From: Acidimicrobiaceae bacterium
GTDB lineage: Bacteria > Actinomycetota > Acidimicrobiia > Acidimicrobiales > UBA8190
NCBI GenBank assembly: GCA_003151955.1
Contig: PLZB01000048.1
Coordinates: 1 to 32,889 of the forward strand
Reading direction: 5' to 3'
DNA: 32,889 nt
Shown here one piece after another: positions 8,535 through 14,066 of this stretch. A program made the position numbers and the translations under genes. Position 1 is the stretch's first letter, and every line of letters starts with the position of its first letter. The notes below the pieces were generated by a model. That model was not told where the DNA came from, searched no databases, and saw only the letters and a list, made by a program, of their open reading frames with translations.

Positions 8535-9415
8535 GCATCTTCGTCGACGAGAACACCAAGGTCATCGTCCAGGGCCTCACCGGCGGCCAGGGCCGCTTCC
8601 ACGGCCTCCGGAACCGGGACTACGGCACCAAGATCGTCGGGGGCGTCAACCCGGCCAAGGCCGGGACCGACGTCGAGGGCATCCCCGTCTACGGATCTAT
8701 GGCCGAGGCCGTCAAGGCCACCGGGGCCGACGCCTCCTTCGTCGTCGTCCCCCCCAAGGGGGCCGGGGACGCCATCCTCGAGGCCGCCGCCGCCGGGATC
8801 AGCTTCATCGTCTGCATCACCGAGGGGATCCCCGCCCAGGACGAGGCCTTCTTCTTCAACACCCTCCTCCGGGACTTCCCCGGGACCCGCCTCCTCGGCC
8901 CCAACTGTCCCGGGATCATCTCCCCCGGGAAGTGCAACATCGGGATCACCTCCGGCGACATCGCCCTCCCCGGGGGCCCCGTCGGGATCGTCTCCCGCTC
9001 CGGCACCCTCACCTACCAGGCCCTCCACGAGCTCTCCCAGCAGGGCGTCGGCCAGACCACCTGCGTCGGCATCGGCGGCGACCCCGTCCCCGGCACCAGC
9101 TTCATCGACTGCCTGGCCGAGTTCGAGGCCGACCCCGAGACCAAGGCCGTCATGATGATCGGCGAGATCGGGGGATCGGCCGAGGAGGAGGCCGCCGACT
9201 ACATCAAGGCCTCCATGTCGAAGCCCGTCGTCACCTACGTCGCCGGCGTCACCGCCCCCCCCGGCCGGAAGATGGGCCACGCCGGCGCCATCATCTCCGG
9301 CTCCCAGGGCACCGCCCAGGCCAAGATGGCCGCCCTCTCCGCCGCCGGGGCCATCGTCTGCCAGAACCCCACCGAGGCCGGCGAGAAGATGGTCGAGGTC
9401 GTCAAGGGGCTCTGA
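8531..9415 (+). CDS. sucD: Succinyl-CoA synthetase alpha subunit
   Basis: This is a 294-residue SucD of normal length. The N-terminal CoA-binding Rossmann domain begins [33 protein letters not shown] and the SRSGTLTYQ motif follow. The phosphohistidine is His250 in [10 protein letters not shown]. The GTG start at 8531 overlaps the sucC stop by 4 nt, and AGGAGGAG at 8519-8526 is the ribosome binding site. It carries the phosphoryl group between nucleotide and succinate in the heteromeric enzyme. The stop at 9413-9415 is only 3 nt before the first ECF-type promoter, so the TCA operon runs directly into the pilin-like array with no visible terminator. Confidence 0.97.
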   Translation: MSIFVDENTKVIVQGLTGGQGRFHGLRNRDYGTKIVGGVNPAKAGTDVEGIPVYGSMAEAVKATGADASFVVVPPKGAGDAILEAAAAGISFIVCITEGIPAQDEAFFFNTLLRDFPGTRLLGPNCPGIISPGKCNIGITSGDIALPGGPVGIVSRSGTLTYQALHELSQQGVGQTTCVGIGGDPVPGTSFIDCLAEFEADPETKAVMMIGEIGGSAEEEAADYIKASMSKPVVTYVAGVTAPPGRKMGHAGAIISGSQGTAQAKMAALSAAGAIVCQNPTEAGEKMVEVVKGL

Positions 9416-9418
9416 GCC

Positions 9419-9448
9419 TGTCAACCAACCGGGCCCCCCGGCCGTCGT
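9419..9448 (+). promoter_or_regulatory. ECF-type promoter of the first pilin-like gene
   Basis: TGTCAACC (9419-9426), a 16-nt spacer and CGTCGT (9443-9448) match, element for element and in spacing, the sequence before the sigma gene at 10078-10107. AAC in the -35 and CGTC in the -10 are typical of ECF sigma promoters. The start codon follows after 7 nt, so the transcript is probably leaderless. Confidence 0.72.
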
Positions 9449-9455
9449 CAGGAGT

Positions 9456-10046
9456 GTGGCGCAGACGGCGGGGGTCCCGAGGGTCCCAAGGGTTGTCCGG
9501 ATCATCCTCGGTGTGGCGGGGGCCCTCGTCGTCGTGGCCGGCCTGGCCGCCGTCATCGTCCCCACCTTCCTCGGGGTGACGAGCAGCTCCAGGCCACGGG
9601 AGGCCCAGTCGAACCTGACCAACGCCCTGACCGATGTGGCCGCCAGCCCCGGGGCCGCCGGGGCGTCCTACGCCGGGCTCACCGTCCTCCAGCTTGCTCG
9701 GTCATATCCCGAACTGGCCTGGGTCGACGATGGCACTGCCCAACCGCCCCCGCTCTCCGCCGGATACCCCACTCGCGTCGGTGTCGATCTCTGCGCCGAC
9801 GGGCCGGCCTGCCAGGCGGTGGTCCTGGCCACGTTCTTCGTCGACCTCTGCTGGGAGGGGGTCATCACCCGGACCCGGGCCGCCGCCCTGGCTGTCGGTG
9901 TCCCCCGGGCCATGGACGGCAGGGACGGGGGCACCTTCTACGGGAACACCCGGGGGACCGGCCCCTGCCTGGCCGGGACTTCGGGGCACGTGCATCGGCC
10001 CGAATCGGGGTGGGCCACGAACTACGGCGCCCTCCCCCAGACCTGA
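9456..10046 (+). CDS. Pilin-like four-Cys membrane protein, paralogue A
   Basis: The protein has 196 residues: a short basic N-terminus, a membrane segment at about 14-36, then PTFLG (36-40) and REAQSNLTNALTDVA (48-62). The latter resembles the start of the body of actinobacterial type IV pilins. YPELAWV (84-90) and the C-terminal domain follow, with Cys113, 119, 132 and 171. The spacing (x5, x12, x38) deviates from the other members. There is no GF(T/S)LxE prepilin site, so it should stay membrane-anchored with the body outside. GTG 9456 lies 7 nt after the -10 of an ECF-type promoter. It is the only member upstream of the sigma gene and has its own promoter. Function unknown. Confidence 0.8.
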   Translation: MAQTAGVPRVPRVVRIILGVAGALVVVAGLAAVIVPTFLGVTSSSRPREAQSNLTNALTDVAASPGAAGASYAGLTVLQLARSYPELAWVDDGTAQPPPLSAGYPTRVGVDLCADGPACQAVVLATFFVDLCWEGVITRTRAAALAVGVPRAMDGRDGGTFYGNTRGTGPCLAGTSGHVHRPESGWATNYGALPQT

Positions 10047-10051
10047 ACGGC

Positions 10052-10069
10052 ACGTTTCCGCGGAAACGT
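10052..10069. repeat. 18-bp perfect palindrome (copy 1 of the TTCCGCGGAA family)
   Basis: ACGTTTCCGCGGAAACGT is a perfect 18-bp palindrome between the stop of paralogue A and the sigma-gene promoter, 8 nt before its -35. It could be an operator, a short terminator stem, or a dispersed protein-binding site. Related copies are at 12328, 13451, 14017, 23846 and 24847. Confidence 0.75.
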
Positions 10070-10077
10070 CCCCCCGA

Positions 10078-10107
10078 TGTCAACCAACCCGGCCCCGGGG
10101 CCGTCGT
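10078..10107 (+). promoter_or_regulatory. ECF-type promoter of the sigma factor operon
   Basis: TGTCAACC (10078-10085), 16 nt, then CGTCGT (10102-10107). The same elements at the same spacing precede paralogue A. The sigma ATG follows after 8 nt, which implies a leaderless message. Presence before the sigma gene itself suggests positive autoregulation. Confidence 0.72.
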
Positions 10108-10115
10108 AAGGGACA

Positions 10116-10625
10116 ATGGGGACGGTGGGGGGCGACCAGGCTGACCAGGAGTTCGACCAGCTCTTCCTGGCCAACTTCTCCCGGGTCCGGGAGATCTCGG
10201 CCCGGATCGTCGGGGACCGGGCCGTGGCCGAGGAGATCGCCGCCGAGGCCTTCGCCCGGGCCTACGCCCGCTGGTCGAAGGTCCGCCGCTACGACAACCC
10301 CGTCGCCTGGGTCGTCCGGACCGCCTCGAACGCCTCGATCGACGTCCTCCGCCGCCGGAGGGCCGACCTCCCCGAGGTTCCCGTGGACCAGGAGACGGCC
10401 ACCCGGCTGGTCGAGATCCGGGCCTCCCTCGTTCCCGCCCTCCGGAGCCTGCCCCGGCGCCAGCGCCAGGTTGTCGTCCTCCGCTACGTCGCCGACCTCA
10501 CCGACGACCAGGTGGCCGAGGTCCTCGGGGTCTCGGCCGGCACCGTCAAGGTCCACCTCCACCGGGCCCTCCCGGCCCTCCGCCGCCGGCTCGAAGACGG
10601 CCCAGACCTGGAGGAGGCCGGATGA
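10116..10625 (+). CDS. ECF-family RNA polymerase sigma factor
   Basis: The 169-residue protein contains only regions 2 and 4. Region 2 spans about residues 11-80 (FDQLFLANFSRVREISARIV, then AEEIAAEAFARAYARW and NPVAWVVRTASNASIDVLRRRR). Region 4 spans about 105-155 (LPRRQRQVVVLRYVADLTDD, then a helix-turn-helix at QVAEVLGVSAGTVKVHLHRAL). This is the compact SigE-like group of actinobacterial ECF factors. It should direct RNA polymerase to the duplicated TGTCAACC-N16-CGTCGT promoters, including its own. Its stop overlaps the start of paralogue B (ATGA). No classical zinc-binding anti-sigma gene is adjacent; paralogue B occupies that place. Confidence 0.93.
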   Translation: MGTVGGDQADQEFDQLFLANFSRVREISARIVGDRAVAEEIAAEAFARAYARWSKVRRYDNPVAWVVRTASNASIDVLRRRRADLPEVPVDQETATRLVEIRASLVPALRSLPRRQRQVVVLRYVADLTDDQVAEVLGVSAGTVKVHLHRALPALRRRLEDGPDLEEAG

Positions 10626-11254
10626 ACGCCCCCGACGACATCGATCCCCAGGACCTCCAGGCCATCCTCGGCCGGGTCCGCCGCCGGGGGAGCGAGCTCA
10701 GGGCCCGGCGACGCCGCCTGATCCAGATCCCCGCCGTCGGCCTCGTCGGCTGCGCCGCCATCGCCGTCGTCGCCACCGTGGTCACCCCCACCTTCCTCGG
10801 GGTCACCAGCTCGGCCAACGACCGGGCCGCCCAGTCGAACCTCACCAACGCCCTCACCGAGGCGGCGAGCCAGTACCAGAACAACGGTCAGAGCTACTCG
10901 ACGGCCATCGTCCCCATCCTCAGGGCATCGGCCCCCGAGTTCACTTGGGTCGTCGGCGGGCCCTCCACCCTGGTCGGGGTCTCCCCCAACGTCGTCGGGA
11001 TCGACCCCTGTGCCGACGGCCCCTCCTGCCAGGCCGTTCTCCTGACCTCCTACAGCAAGGGGACCGACACCTGCTGGTACGCCGTCGAGGCCTCCTCGGA
11101 CCAGGCCGCCGCCGCCCTCGGCCTCCCCTCGGGGGGGACCTTCTACGGCCTGCGGCGGCAACCCCAGAACTGCTCGACCGGGACCCCAGGCCACCCGGCC
11201 CTGCCCCAGTTCGGCTGGCACTCCAGCTACTCTGCGGCTGGGTCGGGTGCGTAG
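10622..11254 (+). CDS. Pilin-like four-Cys membrane protein, paralogue B; candidate anti-sigma
   Basis: This 210-residue protein overlaps the sigma gene by 4 nt. Residues 1-36 are an acidic then Arg-rich cytosolic segment (DPQDLQAILGRVRRRGSELR then ARRRR), followed by a membrane segment (about 37-56). The outside part begins TPTFLGVTSSANDRAAQSNL (55-74), with APEFTWV at 104-110. The C-terminal domain has Cys130, 136, 151 and 184 (C-x5-C-x14-C-x32-C), CWYAVE, GTFYG and GTPGHP. It has the longest cytosolic part of the family, and genes in this position next to SigE-like sigma factors often encode single-pass anti-sigma proteins with an Arg-rich N-terminus. The anti-sigma role is inference; membrane topology and family membership are seen in the sequence. 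Confidence 0.82.
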   Translation: MNAPDDIDPQDLQAILGRVRRRGSELRARRRRLIQIPAVGLVGCAAIAVVATVVTPTFLGVTSSANDRAAQSNLTNALTEAASQYQNNGQSYSTAIVPILRASAPEFTWVVGGPSTLVGVSPNVVGIDPCADGPSCQAVLLTSYSKGTDTCWYAVEASSDQAAAALGLPSGGTFYGLRRQPQNCSTGTPGHPALPQFGWHSSYSAAGSGA

Positions 11255-11786
11255 CGCAGGCCGGCTCCTGGGCTTCCTGGTCGTGGGAGTGGTGTTCGGT
11301 GGCTGTGGTCGGCTCGGTCTCGGGCCGGCCGGGACGAATGACGACCGAATGCCCTCGGCCATGGTGGACCTGACCAACGGCCTGACCGAGGCGGCGGCCC
11401 AGTACTCGGCCAACAGCAACAGCTACGAGGCCGTCAACGCCGGGCTCCTCAACACGGTGGCCCCGGAATTCTCCTGGTCGGCGGGAGGTCCCACCGTCGG
11501 AGCCCCGACCAACGCCATCTCGGTGGACTCCTGTGCCGACGGCCCGGACTGCCAGGCCGTCGTCCTGGCCTCCTACCTCTCGGGGACGCACCAGTGCTGG
11601 TACGCCGCCATGGCCAGCTCGGTCCAGGCCGCGGTCGCCCTCGGGCTTCCTGGGCAGGGCACGTTCTACGGCCTCCGGCGGTTTCCCCAGACCTGCTCGG
11701 CCGGGACCCCCGGCCAACCGACCCAGCCACCGTCGGGCTGGTGGACCACCTACTCCTCAGCCTCAGTGGCAGGCTCTGGTGGGTAG
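11247..11786 (+). CDS. Pilin-like four-Cys protein, paralogue C, probable lipoprotein
   Basis: The 179-residue protein starts at GTG 11247, overlapping the stop of paralogue B by 8 nt (GTGCGTAG). The N-terminus has Arg2 and Arg6, a hydrophobic core and Cys20 in VVFGGC, a weak lipobox, so it is probably lipidated rather than membrane-spanning. MVDLTNGLTEAAAQYSANSN (39-58) and APEFSW (72-77) are the pilin-like part. The four-Cys domain has Cys96, 102, 117 and 150 with standard spacing, CWYA, GTFYGLRR, PQTCSAGTPG and a terminal PPSGW. It is very similar to paralogue D, the likely most recent duplicate. No enzyme motif is visible. Confidence 0.8.
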   Translation: MRSAGRLLGFLVVGVVFGGCGRLGLGPAGTNDDRMPSAMVDLTNGLTEAAAQYSANSNSYEAVNAGLLNTVAPEFSWSAGGPTVGAPTNAISVDSCADGPDCQAVVLASYLSGTHQCWYAAMASSVQAAVALGLPGQGTFYGLRRFPQTCSAGTPGQPTQPPSGWWTTYSSASVAGSGG

Positions 11787-12312
11787 CCGGACCGTCGGCA
11801 GGAGGTGGCTCCTGGCCGGCGGGGCTCTCGTCGGGCTGCTGGGCGCCGCATGCGGGACGATCCCCGGCGTGCACAGCCAGACGGGAATGGCGGCCCAGTC
11901 GGACCTGACCAACGGCCTGAACGTGGTTGCGGCCCAGTACGCGGCCAACAACTTCTCCTACGAGGCCGTCAACGCCGAGCTCCTCGTCACCGTGGCCCCG
12001 GAATTCTCCTGGACAGCCGACGGCCCGACGGTCGGAGCCGGCTTCAACGCCATCTCCGTGGACTCCTGTGCCGACGGGCGCGCCTGCCAAGCCATCCTCC
12101 TGGCTTCCTACAACCGGCTGGGGGACCATTGTTGGTACGGCGCAACGGCGAACTCCGGCCAAGCCGCCTCCGCCCTCGGGCTCCCCGGCGAAGGGACCTA
12201 CTACGGCCTCCGGCGCCGTCCCCAGACCTGCTCGGCCGGGACCGAAGGCCACCCGACGGTTCCTCCGTCGGGCTGGCAGACCACCTTCTCCCTGGCAGAG
12301 TCCAGTGGGTGA
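11779..12312 (+). CDS. Pilin-like four-Cys protein, paralogue D, probable lipoprotein
   Basis: The 177-residue protein begins at GTG 11779, an 8-nt overlap (GTGGGTAG) with paralogue C. The signal peptide GSRTVGRRWLLAGGALVGLL is followed by Cys25 in GLLGAAC, a plausible lipobox. QSDLTNGLNVVAAQYAANNF (40-59) and APEFSW (73-78) match paralogue C almost word for word. Cys97, 103, 118 and 151 keep the C-x5-C-x14-C-x32-C spacing. GTYYGLRRRPQTCSAGT and PPSGWQ close the domain. Like its neighbours it has no prepilin site. Placement in the coupled operon predicts co-expression under the ECF sigma factor. Confidence 0.8.
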   Translation: MGSRTVGRRWLLAGGALVGLLGAACGTIPGVHSQTGMAAQSDLTNGLNVVAAQYAANNFSYEAVNAELLVTVAPEFSWTADGPTVGAGFNAISVDSCADGRACQAILLASYNRLGDHCWYGATANSGQAASALGLPGEGTYYGLRRRPQTCSAGTEGHPTVPPSGWQTTFSLAESSG

Positions 12313-12327
12313 CCAGGCCAGCGGGAG

Positions 12328-12343
12328 CGATTTCGCGGAATCG
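12328..12343. repeat. Palindromic element copy 2 (D/E junction)
   Basis: CGATTTCGCGGAATCG, one mismatch from a perfect palindrome, lies just after the paralogue D stop. Its flanks (GGGAGCGATT...) resemble those of the copy at 14017, suggesting the two junctions are duplicates. Confidence 0.6.
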
Positions 12344-12364
12344 TCCTCCTGGAGGTTGTCCCGA

Positions 12365-12898
12365 ATGGACCTGGTGGCGTTCGGCCTACTCGCCGCCGTT
12401 CTGATCCTGGTCGGGGTTCCAACAATTGCCGGCCACCTGCCCCAAGGCGGGGCGAGCGGGCGGGGCGGGTTCCCGGGGATGGGCTGGAACCTCACCAACG
12501 CTCAGACCGAGATTGCCTCCCTCTACCAGGCGAACGGACACAGCTATTCGGCGGTCACGCCGCTCCTTCTTGCGAGCTCGGCTCCCGAGTTCGACTGGCT
12601 CCCCGGAGGCGCCACAGTCGGCGCTCCGGCGCCGGCAGTCTCGATCGACGTCTGCGCCGACGGCCCCGCTTGCCAGGCGGTCGTCCTTGCCACCGATAGC
12701 CGGGGAATGCATACCTGTTGGTACGGGGTCACCATCGACTCGTCACGGGCCGCCCGCGCCTTCGGCCTCCGAGGAGCGGGGACCTTCTACGGGTCCCGCC
12801 GCAACCCCCAGGCCTGTTCGGCGGGGACCCCGGGACATCCGGCCCGGCCCGCATCGGGCTGGCAGGCGACCCTTTCGGCGGCGGCCCCCCATGGCTGA
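12365..12898 (+). CDS. Pilin-like four-Cys membrane protein, paralogue E
   Basis: The ATG at 12365 has GGAGG 9 nt upstream and gives 177 residues. A GTG at 12305, overlapping the paralogue D stop by 8 nt like the other junctions, is in frame and may be the ancestral or a second start; it would add 20 residues. Residues 4-22 are a membrane segment. The pilin-like helix is eroded (WNLTNAQTEIASLYQANGHS, 41-60) and APEFDW is at 73-78. Cys97, 103, 118 and 151 keep the family spacing, with CWYG, GTFYGSRRNPQACSAGTPGH and SGWQ. Function unknown. Confidence 0.78.
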   Translation: MDLVAFGLLAAVLILVGVPTIAGHLPQGGASGRGGFPGMGWNLTNAQTEIASLYQANGHSYSAVTPLLLASSAPEFDWLPGGATVGAPAPAVSIDVCADGPACQAVVLATDSRGMHTCWYGVTIDSSRAARAFGLRGAGTFYGSRRNPQACSAGTPGHPARPASGWQATLSAAAPHG

Positions 12899-13445
12899 GG
12901 TGTCCGGTCGGCGTCGGGCCGTGACTGTCCTGATCCTGGCCGCTGCGACCATTGCCGTCTTCTTCTTCGCCCAGCCCGATTGGCTCATCTCAACGAGCTC
13001 CTCCAACGACCGGGCCGCCCAGTCGAACCTCACCAACGCCTTCACCGAGGCCGACCACCAATTCGAACTGGCCGGCGGGACCTACCTCCCCGTCGGTCCC
13101 GCCCTCCTCAGCCGGTCGGCCCCCGAATTCGACTGGATCACCGACGGTCCCACCGCCGGCCGGGGCGTGCCGCAGAACGCGGTGGCCGTCGACAGCTGCG
13201 CCGCCGGGCCCGCTTGCCAGGTCATAGTCCTGGCCGCCTACAGCCGGGGGACCCACACCTGCTGGTATGCAGTGGAATCCCACCTGGACATGGCCACGGC
13301 CTCTGCCATCGGGTTTCCCGGCGACGGGACCTTCTACGGGTCGAGGAGGGATCCCCAGACCTGCTCGACCGGAACCCCGGGCCACCCCACCCGGCCCCCC
13401 TCGGGTTGGCAAACCTCCTACGTCTCGGCTGGGCCCGGTGGCTGA
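12891..13445 (+). CDS. Pilin-like four-Cys membrane protein, paralogue F
   Basis: The 184-residue protein starts at ATG 12891, overlapping the stop of paralogue E by 8 nt (ATGGCTGA). A basic N-terminus (GRRR) precedes a membrane segment at about 11-27. SSNDRAAQSNLTNAFTEADH (37-56) is close to the sequence in paralogues B and G. APEFDW is at 77-82. Cys103, 109, 124 and 158 follow, with one extra residue in the last gap, and CAAGPAC replaces the usual CADGPxC. CWYAVE, GTFYGSRRDPQTC and GTPGHPTRPPSGW complete the domain. No clear ribosome binding site, consistent with coupling to the upstream gene. Confidence 0.8.
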   Translation: MAEVSGRRRAVTVLILAAATIAVFFFAQPDWLISTSSSNDRAAQSNLTNAFTEADHQFELAGGTYLPVGPALLSRSAPEFDWITDGPTAGRGVPQNAVAVDSCAAGPACQVIVLAAYSRGTHTCWYAVESHLDMATASAIGFPGDGTFYGSRRDPQTCSTGTPGHPTRPPSGWQTSYVSAGPGG

Positions 13446-14004
13446 CCGGACGATTCCGCGGAAACGTGCCGCCCGGGTCAGGGACTGGACCATCGTCGTC
13501 CTTGTCGTCGTGGCCGTGGTCCTCGCCGCCGGCGTTCTGGCCGGAGCGGGTCGGGTCCAACCGGGAGGGGCCAACGACCGTGCCGCCCAGTCCAACCTGA
13601 CCAACGCCCTGACCGAGGTGGCCTCCGACCTCCCGACCCACGGTCCCACCTACGCCTTCGCCACCCCGGGCTTCCTGGACCGGACCGCCCCCGAGTTCGA
13701 CTGGATCGCCGACGGTCCCACCCTCGGGGCCCGCTTCCAGGCCGTCGGGATCGACCGCTGTGCCGACGGGACGACCTGCCGGTCCTTCGTCCTCGCCGCC
13801 TTCAACCGGACCACCCGGGTCTGCTGGTACGCCGTCACGGCCGACACCGCGGCGGCAGCAGCCGCCCTCGGCCTCCCCGGCCCGGGGACGTTCTACGGCT
13901 CCAGGCCTCATCCCCAGACCTGCTCCGCCGGAACCCCGGGCCACCCCACCCGACCCCCTTCGGGCTGGCAGGTCAGCTATTCGGCCGCTTCACCCTCGGG
14001 GTGA
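13438..14004 (+). CDS. Pilin-like four-Cys membrane protein, paralogue G
   Basis: The 188-residue protein starts at GTG 13438 (8-nt overlap GTGGCTGA). No later start would keep the membrane segment (about 18-36) intact, so this junction fixes the pattern. The N-terminus ADRTIPRKRAARVRDW is basic and is encoded partly by a copy of the TTCCGCGGAA palindrome. ANDRAAQSNLTNALTEVASD (45-64) and APEFDW (84-89) are the pilin-like part. Cys108, 114, 129 and 162 have standard spacing, with CWYAVT, GTFYGS, PQTCSAGTPGHPTRPPSGWQ. Last member with the single-domain layout. Confidence 0.8.
   Translation: MADRTIPRKRAARVRDWTIVVLVVVAVVLAAGVLAGAGRVQPGGANDRAAQSNLTNALTEVASDLPTHGPTYAFATPGFLDRTAPEFDWIADGPTLGARFQAVGIDRCADGTTCRSFVLAAFNRTTRVCWYAVTADTAAAAAALGLPGPGTFYGSRPHPQTCSAGTPGHPTRPPSGWQVSYSAASPSG
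13451..13466. repeat. Palindromic element copy 3 (start of paralogue G)
   Basis: CGATTCCGCGGAAACG lies inside the first codons of paralogue G and encodes TIPRKR there. The core TTCCGCGGAA is a perfect palindrome shared with copies 1 and 6. Confidence 0.65.
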
Positions 14005-14066
14005 GCCCCCGGGGAGCGATTCCGCGGCAGCGCCCACCCAGCTCGGGTGGGAGAATGTCCAGGTGA
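14001..14066 (+). CDS. Short leader frame between paralogues G and H (21 codons)
   Basis: A GTG at 14001 overlaps the paralogue G stop (GTGA) and opens a 21-residue frame, VSPRGAIPRQRPPSSGGRMS and Arg, ending at a TGA (14064-14066) that overlaps the GTG start of paralogue H. Its beginning resembles the N-terminus of paralogue G (IPRQR against IPRKR, both over the palindrome). It may be the vestigial former start of H, now cut short, or a coupling peptide carrying ribosomes from G to H. Expression is not shown; this is a reading of the arrangement. Confidence 0.35.
   Translation: MSPRGAIPRQRPPSSGGRMSR
14017..14032. repeat. Palindromic element copy 4 (G/H junction), degenerate
   Basis: CGATTCCGCGGCAGCG keeps the left half and core of the element but the right half has diverged. 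It sits in the 58-nt gap between paralogues G and H. Confidence 0.5.
14033..14051 (+). promoter_or_regulatory. Hairpin before paralogue H
   Basis: CCCACCC (14033-14039), loop AGCTC, GGGTGGG (14045-14051): a perfect 7-bp stem immediately 5' of the GTG at 14063 and including part of its GGGAG ribosome binding site. It could attenuate translation of paralogue H relative to G, or be a weak terminator; no T-tract follows. Confidence 0.4.

Noticed and set aside
10052..10069. Palindrome at 10052 considered as a true ParB parS site
   Set aside because: It shares the GTTTC/GAAAC half-sites but the centre differs from GTTTCACGTGAAAC, and there are no parAB or origin genes in the window.
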